NCBI RefSeq assembly: GCF_020873895.1
Contig: NZ_JAHWGT010000040.1
Span: 1 to 64,000, forward strand
Length of the DNA stretch: 64,000 nucleotides
Origin: Streptomyces sp. DH12
Lineage (GTDB): Bacteria; Actinomycetota; Actinomycetes; Streptomycetales; Streptomycetaceae
Direction: 5' to 3'
In this document: piece by piece, positions 25,393 to 33,844 of the stretch
Layout of the letters: each line of letters starts with the position of its first letter
Position numbering within the stretch: the stretch's first letter is position 1
Program-made: the position numbers and the translations under genes
Notes under the pieces: generated by a model
Databases searched by the model: none
What the model was told of the DNA's origin: nothing
Seen by the model: only the letters and a program-made list of their open reading frames with translations

Positions 25393-26128
25393 GCACGCCG
25401 GTGGCCAGCAGGTACTGCGCGGCGCCGTAGGTGAGCATGATCCAGAAGTCGGGTACGGGCGCCTGCGGCCAGCCGGCGACACCGGTGGCGATGAGCGTGT
25501 CGGAGAGCAGGAACAGCGCCCCGCCCGCCCCGGCGGCCGCGCCGAGGCCGCTCGCGCGGTACGCCATCGCGGTCAGCAGCAGGGAGTACCCGGCGACCGG
25601 GACGCGCAGGTCGGCGGGGAGGTCAGGCCACAGCAGGACCACCACGGCGGCGAGTGCGAGGCCGTAACCGGCGCCGAGGAGCGGCGAGGTGCGGGCCCGC
25701 CCGAACAGCAGCAGGTAGCAGACGTGCCCGGCGGCGAACGACCCCATGCCGACGAGGAACGCCCACTCGGCGTCGAGGAGCAGGAACACGTCGCCGCCCC
25801 AGCCGAGGATGAGCGCGGCGACGAGCGCGCGGGGCGCGCCGCGCACGGCCGCGTACGCCGCGAGCAGCGGCATCAGCAGCGGCTTGGCCACCGCGTGGCC
25901 GGTGCCGGAGCCGGCGAGCAGCGCGAGGAGGTCGGCGGTGAGGGCCGCCGCGAAGAGCGGTGGCAGGAGCCGCGCGAGCCGCTCCCGCCGCCCGCCCCGA
26001 CCCGGCCGGCCGTCCCGGCCCCCACCGGCCTCCCGGGCCGCCGGCACCCGGCCCACCCGGCCCGTCTCGCCCACCCGGCCCGCCCGGTCCGTCTCGCCCA
26101 CCCGGCCCGCCCGGTCCGCCCGGCTCAC
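25313..26128 (-). CDS. Lysoplasmalogenase (YhhN/TMEM86 family)
   Basis: 271 residues. The first 45 are hydrophilic with imperfect repeats (RAGRVGETDRAGRVGETGRV); the rest has about eight transmembrane helices with family marks AKPLLMPLLA, LGWGGDVFLLL and FLVGMGSFAAGHVCYLLLF. YhhN/TMEM86 proteins hydrolyse the vinyl-ether bond of lysoplasmalogens or related lysolipids. The GTG overlaps the stop of the desaturase-family gene (GTGA), so both are made from one mRNA. The C-terminal coding end overlaps the convergent CoA-transferase gene by 80 bases. Confidence 0.85.
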   Translation of the reverse strand: MSRADRAGRVGETDRAGRVGETGRVGRVPAAREAGGGRDGRPGRGGRRERLARLLPPLFAAALTADLLALLAGSGTGHAVAKPLLMPLLAAYAAVRGAPRALVAALILGWGGDVFLLLDAEWAFLVGMGSFAAGHVCYLLLFGRARTSPLLGAGYGLALAAVVVLLWPDLPADLRVPVAGYSLLLTAMAYRASGLGAAAGAGGALFLLSDTLIATGVAGWPQAPVPDFWIMLTYGAAQYLLATGVLTASSPARPLPTGPAAAPSRGAHPRS

Positions 26129-27048
26129 GCGGCGCTTTCGCGGGCCGGCGCCCCGGCGGGCCGGCCGGCCGTCTCCGCCGCCCGGTCGGGCGCGGGCGCC
26201 GCCCGGTCGGGCGCGGGCGCCGGCTGCCAGCCGGGGCCCCGCAGGAGCCGCCCCGCCCGCTCCCGCCAGGAGCGGGCCGCACGCAGGTCGCGGGCGATGG
26301 CCGCGTACTCGTGGGTGGCGACGCGCAGCGGGTTGTAGGTGTCGATGTTCTTGGTGAGGCCGTACACCGGGCGGACGGTCTCGCCGGTGAAGGTGCCGAA
26401 GAGGCGGTCCCAGAGGATGAGGATGCCGCCGAAGTTGCGGTCGAGGTAGCCCCCTTGGGAAGCGTGGTGCACCCGGTGGTGGGAGGGGGTGTTGAGGACG
26501 TACTCGAAGGGGCGGGGCAGCCTGCCGATCCGCTCGGTGTGCACCCAGAACTGGTACACGAGGTTGGCCGACGAGCAGAAGGCGAGGGCCGCCGGGTGCA
26601 CGCCGCACGCGATGAGCGGCAGGTAGAACGGCCACACCGTCCACGAGGTCCACGGCTGGCGCAGGGCGGTGCTGAAGTTGAACTTGCGGCTGGAGTGGTG
26701 GACGACGTGGCAGGCCCACAGGATCCGCACGACGTGGTGGCCGCGGTGGGACCAGTAGTAGAAGAAGTCCTGGGCGAGCAGCATCAGCGGCACGGTCCAC
26801 CACAGGACCGGGACGCGCAGCGGCGTCAGCTCGTACACCGCCAGGTAGACGGCGACGATGGGGATCTTCCACAGCAGGTCGAAGACGAGGCTGCCGAGGC
26901 CCATGCCGATGCTCGTGGCGGCGTCCTTCACCTCGTACCCGGCGGCGTCCTCGTCGGGACGCAGCCGGTAGCTGACGATCTCCAGGACGGTGAGCAGGAC
27001 GAAGGCGGGTATCGACCACAGCACGACATCGGGCAGGTTCGGCGACAT
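26125..27048 (-). CDS. Sterol desaturase/fatty acid hydroxylase family protein (alkylglycerol monooxygenase-like)
   Basis: 307 residues, membrane di-iron oxygenase. The His clusters are in order: SHRGHHVVRILWACHVVHHS and SHHRVHHASQG, giving the eight-His di-iron set, between about four or five transmembrane helices. The tail after residue 270 is a Pro/Ala-rich extension containing a tandem APAPDRA repeat. The arrangement resembles alkylglycerol monooxygenase, which cleaves ether lipids, and the overlap with a lysoplasmalogenase gene supports ether-lipid metabolism as the role. Other FA-hydroxylase functions such as hopanoid or sterol modification are possible. Confidence 0.82.
   Translation of the reverse strand: MSPNLPDVVLWSIPAFVLLTVLEIVSYRLRPDEDAAGYEVKDAATSIGMGLGSLVFDLLWKIPIVAVYLAVYELTPLRVPVLWWTVPLMLLAQDFFYYWSHRGHHVVRILWACHVVHHSSRKFNFSTALRQPWTSWTVWPFYLPLIACGVHPAALAFCSSANLVYQFWVHTERIGRLPRPFEYVLNTPSHHRVHHASQGGYLDRNFGGILILWDRLFGTFTGETVRPVYGLTKNIDTYNPLRVATHEYAAIARDLRAARSWRERAGRLLRGPGWQPAPAPDRAAPAPDRAAETAGRPAGAPARESAA
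26180..26221. repeat. Perfect tandem duplication of 21 bases in the desaturase gene
   Basis: Two copies of a 21-base unit beginning GCCCGGTCGGGCGCGGGCGC (26180-26200 and 26201-26221) encode the duplicated APAPDRA heptad in the C-terminal tail. A further imperfect repeat, CGTCTCGCCCACCCGGCC, occurs at about 26040-26110 in the lysoplasmalogenase N terminus. Confidence 0.75.
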
Positions 27049-27096
27049 GCGAGCACCGTAGGGCCGGGTGTCGGGCGAGGGCTAGAGGTGGTTACC

Positions 27097-27120
27097 GACA
27101 AGTATGCGAGACGACTTGTC
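27097..27120 (-). promoter_or_regulatory. Operator-like inverted repeat upstream of the desaturase-lysoplasmalogenase operon
   Basis: GACAAGT (27097-27103) and ACTTGTC (27114-27120) form a perfect 7-base inverted repeat with a 10-base spacer. On the minus strand the distal arm is part of TTGACA (27122-27117), a consensus -35. It lies 49 bases before the desaturase start, so a dimeric repressor bound here would cover the promoter. Confidence 0.5.
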
Positions 27121-27158
27121 AACGACTTTTGGACACATCCACCAACGGGCCGCCCCCC

Positions 27159-27869
27159 TCAGACCCCGGCGGCGCCCAGCAGCGACCCGGCCGCGTACGT
27201 CACCGCCATCGCCAGCGCGCCCCCGCCGACCACGCGCGCCACCGCCGGGCGGGCGGGCGCGGAGCCGAGGCGGGCGCTGCACCAGCCGGTGAGCGTGAGC
27301 GCCGCGAGGACCGACAGGACCGTCACCCACAGCCGCGCCGGCGCGGGCGGCCAGACGATCGCCAGCAGCGGCAGCAGGGCGCCGACCGTGAAGGCGAGGA
27401 AGCTCGCCCCGGCGGCGTGCCACGGGTTGGTCAGCTCGTCGGGGTCGATACCCAGCTCGACCCGCGCGTGGGCCCGCAGGGCGTCACGTTCCGTCAGCTG
27501 CACGGCGGCCTCGCGGGCCACGTCCCGGGTCAGGCCGCGCTCGGCCAACAGCTCGGTCAGCTCCTCCAGTTCGGCCTCCGGCTGCTCCCGCAACTCGCGC
27601 CGCTCCTGCGCCAGGGCCGCCCTCTCGGAGTCGCGCTGGGTGGAGACGGAGACGTACTCGCCGACCGCCATCGACATGGAGCCGGCCAGCAGGCCGGCCA
27701 GCCCCGCGGTCAGGAGCGCGGCCCGGTCCGAGGTGGCGCCCGCGACGCCCACCACCAGGCCGGCGGTGGAGACGATGCCGTCGTTCGCGCCGAGCACCGC
27801 GGCCCGCAGCCAGTTGAGGCGCGAGCCCAGTGCCCCGTCGTGCGGCTCGTGCGTGGTCGTGTCCGTCAC
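27159..27869 (-). CDS. VIT1/CCC1 family iron/manganese transporter
   Basis: 236 residues. Family sequence in order: LNWLRAAVLGANDGIVSTAG (helix 1 with the conserved ND), SMSMAVGEYVSVSTQRDSER (helix 2), a cytosolic Glu-rich metal-binding domain (EAELEELTELLAERGL, about 90-125), then WHAAGASFLAFTVGALLPLL and two final helices. Proteins of this family move Fe2+ or Mn2+ out of the cytosol. GTG start at 27869. A single gene. Confidence 0.9.
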   Translation of the reverse strand: MTDTTTHEPHDGALGSRLNWLRAAVLGANDGIVSTAGLVVGVAGATSDRAALLTAGLAGLLAGSMSMAVGEYVSVSTQRDSERAALAQERRELREQPEAELEELTELLAERGLTRDVAREAAVQLTERDALRAHARVELGIDPDELTNPWHAAGASFLAFTVGALLPLLAIVWPPAPARLWVTVLSVLAALTLTGWCSARLGSAPARPAVARVVGGGALAMAVTYAAGSLLGAAGV

Positions 27870-28034
27870 GGTGCCGAGCGTCTCACCCGGAGTCCGCGCG
27901 AGCCGGAAACGGCGCGCGCGTCGACGGCGAGACCGGCCGCGAGGGCTCCGCCGGCGGGCCCGGCCGGCGCCGGCTGACGCGTCAACACCGCGCCATGGGG
28001 CAAACCCGGCGGCGGCGCTGTCGGTGGCGGCCTC

Positions 28035-28040
28035 TATTCT
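28035..28040 (+). promoter_or_regulatory. Likely -10 of a leaderless transcript for the exonuclease
   Basis: TATTCT ends eight bases before the ATG at 28049, the spacing of a -10 box to the first transcribed base, and no ribosome binding site precedes the ATG. Confidence 0.4.
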
Positions 28041-28048
28041 CAGTGACC

Positions 28049-29023
28049 ATGCTCGACGACCGTATGACAGCAGCAGCCTGGCCGGCCGCCTACCCGCAGG
28101 GGTACGCGGTCGTCGACGTGGAGACCACCGGCCTCTCCGCGCACGACCGCATAGTGTCGGCTGCCGTCTACCGGCTCGACGCGCGGGGCCGGGTGGAGGA
28201 CCACTGGTACACGCTGGTCAACCCGGAGCGCGACCCCGGGCCCGTGTGGATCCACGGCCTGACGAACGACGTGCTGGAGGGCGCGCCCCTCTTCGCCGAC
28301 GTGGCCGCGGAGTTCTCCGAACGGCTCGACGGCCGCGTCCTCGTCGCGCACAACGCCTACTTCGACTGGACGATGATCGCCCGGGAGTACGCCAGGGCCG
28401 AGCGCACCGCCCCGGTGCGGCAGCGGCTGTGCACGATGGCGCTGGCCAAGGAGCTGGCGCTGCCGCTGCCCAACATGAAGCTGGAGTCGCTCGCCGCCCA
28501 CTTCGGCGTGGAGCAGCGTCAGGCGCACCACGCCCTGGACGACGCACGGGTGCTGGCGGAGGCGTTCCGGCCGAGCCTCCGCGCGGCGGCCGAGCGCGGG
28601 GTCCGGCTGCCGCTCCTGGAGTGCCTGCCCCTCGTGGAGTGGTCGGCGGCGCCAGCCGCGGCCGCGCCCCGGATCGGCCGTCAGGCCACGTACGGGTCGG
28701 GCGGCTGGCGGCCGGCGCGGAAGCGGCCGGCGTGCCCGTACCCGAACCCGGGGCGGTACCAGTCGGACAAACCGCTCAAGCAGGGCATGCGGGTGGCGTT
28801 TTCGGGTGACACCTCGGTCGAGCGGGAGCTGCTGGAGGACCGGGCCGTCGAGGCGGGGCTGCACATCGCGACCAGCGTCTCGCGGCTGACCAGCCTGCTC
28901 GTCACCAACGACCCGGGGGCGGGCACCTCCAAGCTGGTGAAGGCCGAGGCGTTCGGGACACCGATCGTCGACGAGGCCGCCTTCACCCACCTGCTGCGGG
29001 ACGTGGCCCCGGCGGACGAGTGA
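28049..29023 (+). CDS. DEDDh 3'-5' exonuclease with C-terminal BRCT domain
   Basis: 324 residues. The N-terminal RNase T/DnaQ-type exonuclease (about 15-180) shows VDVETTGL (Exo I), HNAYFDW (Exo II) and HHALDDARV (Exo III with catalytic His). A BRCT domain fills residues 240-320 (GMRVAFSGDTSVERELLEDR, LVTNDPGAGTSKLVKAEAFG). This resembles the proofreading epsilon subunit of DNA polymerase III but with BRCT, suggesting a repair or DNA-end processing role. An alternative GTG lies two codons upstream (28043). Confidence 0.88.
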   Translation: MLDDRMTAAAWPAAYPQGYAVVDVETTGLSAHDRIVSAAVYRLDARGRVEDHWYTLVNPERDPGPVWIHGLTNDVLEGAPLFADVAAEFSERLDGRVLVAHNAYFDWTMIAREYARAERTAPVRQRLCTMALAKELALPLPNMKLESLAAHFGVEQRQAHHALDDARVLAEAFRPSLRAAAERGVRLPLLECLPLVEWSAAPAAAAPRIGRQATYGSGGWRPARKRPACPYPNPGRYQSDKPLKQGMRVAFSGDTSVERELLEDRAVEAGLHIATSVSRLTSLLVTNDPGAGTSKLVKAEAFGTPIVDEAAFTHLLRDVAPADE

Positions 29024-29134
29024 CCCCGGCCCCCGCGCGGGGACGGGCGCGCGGGGACGGGCGGAGGGACGAACGGGTGACCGCCGGGCGCGCCGCCCTC
29101 CGATCCGGCCGCCGCTGCCCGCACCCTGTGGCGC

Positions 29135-29368
29135 ATGGCACGTTGCGAGGTCTGCGGAAACGACTACGGCATGTCCTTCGAGGTGCACGCGCAGGGCGCC
29201 GTGCACGTCTTCGACTGCTTCTCCTGCGCCATCCACCGCATGGCGCCCATCTGCGAACACTGCCGGGTCCAGATCATCGGCCAGGGCGTGGAGGCCGACG
29301 GCCGCTGGTACTGCGGCGCGCACTGCGCCCGCGCGGAGGGCCGGGCGGGCATCGTCGACAGCGCCTGA
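29135..29368 (+). CDS. Small zinc-ribbon protein
   Basis: 77 residues with CEVCGND, FDCFSCAIH, CEHCRVQ and WYCGAHC: four Cys/His pairs spaced like two zinc fingers of LIM or treble-clef type. It could bind metal, RNA or protein. No enzymatic motif. The ATG at 29135 lacks a strong ribosome binding site. It stands between the exonuclease and SURF1 genes on the same strand. Widespread in actinobacteria as far as I remember, function unknown. Confidence 0.75.
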   Translation: MARCEVCGNDYGMSFEVHAQGAVHVFDCFSCAIHRMAPICEHCRVQIIGQGVEADGRWYCGAHCARAEGRAGIVDSA

Positions 29369-29395
29369 CCCGGAGGCGGGCGGGGCACGGGCGGG

Positions 29396-30340
29396 ATGTA
29401 CGGTCTTGGGGTGTACCGCTTCCTGTTGTCCCGGCAGTGGGTGATCCTCACCCTGGTCGTGCTCGTCCTGATCCCGGTGATGGTCGAGCTGGGATTCTGG
29501 CAGTTCCACCGGCACGAGCGCCGGGTCGCCCAGAACGCGCTGATCGCGGACAACCTCACGGCCGCACCCGTCCCCGTGACCGAGCTGACCTCGCCGGGGC
29601 ACACCGTCCCGCGCTCCGACTTCTGGCGTCGGGTGACGGCGACGGGCACGTTCGACACCGCCCGCGAGGTCGTCGTGCGCCGCCGCACCAACGCGGACGA
29701 CCGGGTCGGCATGCACGTGCTGACCCCGCTGCTCCTCACCGACGGCCGGATCGTCCTGGTCAACCGCGGCTGGGTCCCGGCCGCCCCGGACCAGAAGTCC
29801 TACCCGGACGTGCCGCCCGCCCCGAAGGGCGAGGTGACCGTGGTCGGCCGGCTCATGGCCGACCAGACGACCGGCAGCAGCGGCATCAAGGACCTGCGCG
29901 GGCTGCCGCCGCGCCAGGTCATGCTGATCAACAGCGAGCAGCAGGCGGAGCGGCTCGGCCGCGAGGTGCTCGGCGGCTACCTGGAGCTGACGGACCCGGC
30001 CCCGCCCGGCGGGAGCCCCGAGCCGATCCCGGACCCCGACCACGAGTCGATCGGCTCCCACATGGCGTACGCCGTCCAGTGGTGGCTGTTCGCGGCGGGC
30101 GTGCCGGTCGGCTGGGTGATCCTGGTCCGCCGGGAGCGCCGCGACCTGGCGGCGGCGGCCGCGGGCGGAAGCGGGGCCGCCGGGTCCCCCGGCCCGGGCG
30201 GCGACGGCGACGGGGGCGGCGGAACCGACGGCTCCGGCGGCGGCAGCGGTGACCCCGGTCACGCTGCGGGCACGGGCGCGGACACGGACTCGGACACGGA
30301 AGCCGGCGCGGAGCCCCCGCGGGAGCCCGCCGACCGGTGA
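29396..30340 (+). CDS. SURF1 family cytochrome oxidase biogenesis protein
   Basis: 314 residues. Two transmembrane helices, near residues 15-33 and 224-244, flank an extracytoplasmic domain with the SURF1 marks ELGFWQFHRHERR, FWRRVTATGTFD, VLTPLLLTDGRIVLVNRGWV and the C-terminal MAYAVQWWLFA. The family helps assemble haem a3/CuB in cytochrome c oxidase. The last 65 residues are a Gly/Asp-rich disordered tail. A GTG five codons downstream (29411) could also be the start. Confidence 0.9.
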   Translation: MYGLGVYRFLLSRQWVILTLVVLVLIPVMVELGFWQFHRHERRVAQNALIADNLTAAPVPVTELTSPGHTVPRSDFWRRVTATGTFDTAREVVVRRRTNADDRVGMHVLTPLLLTDGRIVLVNRGWVPAAPDQKSYPDVPPAPKGEVTVVGRLMADQTTGSSGIKDLRGLPPRQVMLINSEQQAERLGREVLGGYLELTDPAPPGGSPEPIPDPDHESIGSHMAYAVQWWLFAAGVPVGWVILVRRERRDLAAAAAGGSGAAGSPGPGGDGDGGGGTDGSGGGSGDPGHAAGTGADTDSDTEAGAEPPREPADR

Positions 30341-30416
30341 CCCGCCGGCGTGCGGCGCGCGTCCGCCGGGCAGGCTGACGGATTGGCGCTGTTCCGGGGC
30401 GGGAACACGCCAGAAC

Positions 30417-32201
30417 GTGACGCAACGTATCGAGGACTACGCCCTCATCGGCGATCTGCAGACCGCAGCCCTGGTGGGCCGGGACGGCTCCATCGACTGG
30501 CTCTGCCTGCCGCGCTTCGACTCCGGCGCCTGCTTCGCCGCGCTCCTGGGCGACGAGGACAACGGCCACTGGAGGCTCGCGCCCCGAGGTGCGCGCACCT
30601 GCTCCCGGCGAAGTTACGTGGGCGACTCCCTGGTGCTGGAGTCGGTCTGGGAGACCCGTACCGGCACGGTCCGCGTCCTCGACTTCATGCCGCAGCGCGA
30701 CCGCGCCCCCGACGTGATGCGGATCGTGGAGGGCGTCTCCGGCCGGGTCGAGATGTCGTCCGTGCTGCGGCTGCGGTTCGACTACGGCTCGGCCGTGCCC
30801 TGGGTGCGGCGCACCGACGGCCACCGGGTGGCGGTCGCGGGCCCCGACTCGGTGTGGCTGCGCAGCGAGCCGGAGGTGAAGACCTGGGGCCAGCAGTACA
30901 GCACCTGCTCCTCCTTCACGGTCGGCCCCGGCGAGAAGGTCGCGTTCTGCCTCACCTGGCATCCCTCCCACGAGCCGCGGCCCGACCTGGTCGACCCGTA
31001 CGAGGCGCTGGAGCACACGCTGGAGGACTGGAAGTCCTGGGCGGCGCAGTGCACGTACGAGGGTCCCTACCGGGACGCGGTGATGCGGTCGCTCATCACG
31101 CTGAAGGCGCTGACGTACGCGCCGACGGGCGGGATCGTCGCCGCGCCGACGACGTCGCTGCCCGAGGAGATGGGCGGCGTGCGGAACTGGGACTACCGCT
31201 TCTGCTGGCTGCGCGACTCGACGCTGACCCTGTACGCGCTGCTGTCGGCGGGCTATCTGGAGGAGGCCGGCGCGTGGCGCGACTGGCTGCTGCGGGCGGT
31301 CGCCGGCGACCCGGCGGACCTCCAGATCATGTACGGCCTCGCGGGTGAGCGGCGGCTGCCGGAGGCCGAGGTCCCCTGGCTGCGCGGGTACGGCGGCTCG
31401 CGCCCGGTGCGGATCGGCAACGCCGCCGTCAGCCAGCGGCAGCTGGACGTGTACGGACAGGTCATGGACTCCCTGTATCTGGCGCGTGAGGTGGGCATGC
31501 CCCCGCAGCGGCACGCCTGGGCGCTCCAGCTGAGCCTGCTGGGGTACCTGGAGTCGACGTGGCGCGAGCCGGACGAGGGCCTGTGGGAGGTGCGCGGGCA
31601 GCGCCGCCACTTCGTGCACTCGAAGGTCATGGCGTGGGTGGCCGCGGACCGGGCGGCGCGGACCCTGGAGCGGTACCCCGACCTGCCGGGGGACGTGGAG
31701 CGGTGGCGGACGATGCGCGACGAGGTGCACCGGGAGGTGTGCGAACGGGGGTACGACCCGGTGCGCAACACCTTCACCCAGTCGTACGGCTCCGCCGAGC
31801 TGGACGCGGCGACGCTGCTGATCCCGCGGGTGGGCTTCCTGCCGCCGGACGACCCGCGCGTGGTCGGCACCGTGGACGCGGTGGCCGCCGAGCTGGGGCA
31901 CGGCGGGTTCATCCACCGGTACAGCACGGACGGGATCGCCGTGGACGGGCTGCCCGGCGGGGAGGGGACGTTCCTCGCCTGCTCGTTCTGGATGGCCGAC
32001 GCGCTGCACATGATGGGCCGCACGGACGAGGCGCGCGAGCTGTTCGAGCGGCTGCTGGGGGTGTGCAACGACGTGGGGCTGCTGGCGGAGGAGTACGACC
32101 CGGTGGCCGGGCGGCAGCTGGGGAACTTCCCGCAGGCGTTCAGCCACGTCGGGCTGGTCACGACCGCCCTCGCGCTGGCGGCGGACGACGCGGCAGGATA
32201 A
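30417..32201 (+). CDS. Glycoside hydrolase family 15 protein (trehalase or glucoamylase-like)
   Basis: 594 residues, cytosolic (no signal peptide). An N-terminal beta-sandwich (about 1-230: IEDYALIGDLQTAALVGRDG, IDWLCLPRFDSGACFAALLG) is followed by the (alpha/alpha)6 barrel with MGGVRNWDYRFCWLRDST and the C-terminal catalytic region LLAEEYDPVAGRQLGNFPQA, whose Glu is at the general-base position. In actinobacteria GH15 enzymes of this layout include trehalases; others act on alpha-glucans, so the substrate is open. The SDR gene follows after four bases, so both may share a transcript. Confidence 0.88.
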   Translation: MTQRIEDYALIGDLQTAALVGRDGSIDWLCLPRFDSGACFAALLGDEDNGHWRLAPRGARTCSRRSYVGDSLVLESVWETRTGTVRVLDFMPQRDRAPDVMRIVEGVSGRVEMSSVLRLRFDYGSAVPWVRRTDGHRVAVAGPDSVWLRSEPEVKTWGQQYSTCSSFTVGPGEKVAFCLTWHPSHEPRPDLVDPYEALEHTLEDWKSWAAQCTYEGPYRDAVMRSLITLKALTYAPTGGIVAAPTTSLPEEMGGVRNWDYRFCWLRDSTLTLYALLSAGYLEEAGAWRDWLLRAVAGDPADLQIMYGLAGERRLPEAEVPWLRGYGGSRPVRIGNAAVSQRQLDVYGQVMDSLYLAREVGMPPQRHAWALQLSLLGYLESTWREPDEGLWEVRGQRRHFVHSKVMAWVAADRAARTLERYPDLPGDVERWRTMRDEVHREVCERGYDPVRNTFTQSYGSAELDAATLLIPRVGFLPPDDPRVVGTVDAVAAELGHGGFIHRYSTDGIAVDGLPGGEGTFLACSFWMADALHMMGRTDEARELFERLLGVCNDVGLLAEEYDPVAGRQLGNFPQAFSHVGLVTTALALAADDAAG

Positions 32202-32205
32202 GGCC

Positions 32206-32961
32206 ATGGATCTTGGACTGAAGGACCGTGTGTACGTCGTGACCGGCGCCTCCCGGGGCCTCGGCTACGCGGCGGCGAAGGCGCTGGTGGCCGAGGGGGC
32301 GAAGGTCGCCTTGTCGTCGCGCGACGAGGACGCCGTGCGGCGGGCGGCGGACGGGCTGGGCGCGGGCGCCGTCGCGGTCGCCGCCGACAACGCCGACCCG
32401 GCCACGCCCGAGCGGCTCGTCGCGGCGGCGCGGGAGCACTTCGGCGGGTTCGACGGCGTGCTGGTCAGCGTCGGCGGACCGGCGCCGGGGTGGGCGGCGG
32501 ACAACACCGACGAGCAGTGGCGGGCCGCGTTCGACTCGGTGTTCCTCGGCGCCGTGCGGCTGGCCCGCACCGCGGCGGACGCGCTGGGTGAGGGCGGGGT
32601 GATCGGCTTCGTCCTGTCCGCCTCGGTGCACGAGCCGATCCCGGGGCTGACGATCTCCAACGGCCTGCGCCCCGGGCTCGCCGGCTTCGCGAAGTCACTG
32701 GCGAACGAGGTCGGGCCGCGCGGGGTGCGCGTCGTGGGCCTGCTGCCCTCCCGCATCGACACGGACCGGGTGCGCGAGCTGGACGCCCTGTCCGGTGACG
32801 CGGCCGCCGCCCGGGCCGACAACGAGGCGCGGATCCCGCTGCGCCGGTACGGCACGCCGGAGGAGTTCGGCGCGACGGCGGCGTTCCTGCTCTCCCCCGC
32901 CGCCTCCTACCTGACCGGGGTCATGCTGCCGGTCGACGGCGGCGCCCGGCACGGCTTCTGA
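32206..32961 (+). CDS. SDR-family protein with altered active site
   Basis: 251 residues, Rossmann fold with intact cofactor loop TGASRGLG (residues 13-20) and C-terminal LTGVMLPVDGGARHGF. The catalytic Ser is present (S138 in VLSASVHEP) but the Tyr-x3-Lys pair is replaced: alignment with FabG of this window puts S151 and R155 (SNGLR) in place of Tyr and Lys. I recall an actinobacterial FabG-like subgroup with SNxxR here, so this is a conserved variant rather than decay. It probably binds NAD(P) but may not be a normal reductase. Confidence 0.8.
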   Translation: MDLGLKDRVYVVTGASRGLGYAAAKALVAEGAKVALSSRDEDAVRRAADGLGAGAVAVAADNADPATPERLVAAAREHFGGFDGVLVSVGGPAPGWAADNTDEQWRAAFDSVFLGAVRLARTAADALGEGGVIGFVLSASVHEPIPGLTISNGLRPGLAGFAKSLANEVGPRGVRVVGLLPSRIDTDRVRELDALSGDAAAARADNEARIPLRRYGTPEEFGATAAFLLSPAASYLTGVMLPVDGGARHGF

Positions 32962-32968
32962 CGGCGCG

Positions 32969-33010
32969 GCCGCCTCACCCGGGCGGTGTACCGGGGCCGG
33001 GTGAGGCGGC
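32969..33010. terminator. Bidirectional terminator between convergent SDR and hydratase genes
   Basis: Perfect 14-base arms GCCGCCTCACCCGG and CCGGGTGAGGCGGC with a 14-base loop, located exactly in the 82-base gap between the two convergent genes. Confidence 0.8.
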
Positions 33011-33043
33011 GGCGGCATGGGCGCCGGCGCGGCGCTGGGGCGG

Positions 33044-33844
33044 TCAGTCGGCGAGGCCCGCGAGGTCGCGCAGACGGCGGGCCTGGGCGGCCCGCTCGGC
33101 GACGCGCTGCTCCTCGTACGGGCGCCCGGCCGCGCCGCGCAGCAGTGCCTTGGTCTCCACGACGGCGTCGCGCGGGGCGGCGAGCAGGGCGGTGGCCAGG
33201 TCACGGACGGCGGCGTCGAGCTCCTCGACGGGCACCACGAGGTTGGCCAGGCCGACGCGCTCGGCCTCGTCGGCGTGGACGAACCGGCCCGTGGCGCAGA
33301 TCTCCAGCGCACGGGCGTAGCCGACGGCGGCGACGAGCGGATGCGTGCCGGTCAGGTCCGGGACGAGTCCGAGGCTGGTCTCGCGCATGGCGAACTGCGC
33401 GTCCTGCGCGGCGACCCGCAGGTCGCAGGCGAGGGCGAGCTGGAAGCCGGCACCGATGGCGTGGCCCTGGACGGCCGCGATCGACACGAGGTCGTTGCGG
33501 CGCCACCAGGTGAACGCCTCCTGGTACTCGGCGATGACGGCGTCCAGCTCCTCGTCGGAGCCGCGCGCCAGGTCGAGGAAGGACGGCTCGCCGTCGAACC
33601 CCTCCGGTGTGAACGCCTGCCGGTCGAGGCCGGCGGAGAACGACTTGCCCTCCCCGCGCAGGACGACGACCCGCACGTCCCCGGGCAGGGCGCGGCCCGC
33701 CTCGGTGAGGGCCCGCCACAGGGCGGGCGACTGGGCGTTGCGCTTCGCCGGGTTGGTGAGGGTCACCGTGGCGACGGCGTCCTCGACGGTGAGGCGTACA
33801 CCGTCCTTGTCGAGCACGACGGGAGCGGGGTCGAGCGAGGTCAT
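33044..33844 (-). CDS. Enoyl-CoA hydratase/isomerase family protein
   Basis: 266 residues, crotonase fold. Oxyanion-hole segments are LRGEGKSFSAGLDRQAF and AAVQGHAIGAGFQLALACDL; the acidic site is in FAMRETSLGLVPDLTG. LTNPAKRNAQSPALWRAL marks the start of the fold. It hydrates or isomerises acyl-CoA in beta-oxidation or a related route; no neighbour tells which. The GTG/ATG region at 33844 fits the family N terminus after a short extension. Confidence 0.88.
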   Translation of the reverse strand: MTSLDPAPVVLDKDGVRLTVEDAVATVTLTNPAKRNAQSPALWRALTEAGRALPGDVRVVVLRGEGKSFSAGLDRQAFTPEGFDGEPSFLDLARGSDEELDAVIAEYQEAFTWWRRNDLVSIAAVQGHAIGAGFQLALACDLRVAAQDAQFAMRETSLGLVPDLTGTHPLVAAVGYARALEICATGRFVHADEAERVGLANLVVPVEELDAAVRDLATALLAAPRDAVVETKALLRGAAGRPYEEQRVAERAAQARRLRDLAGLAD

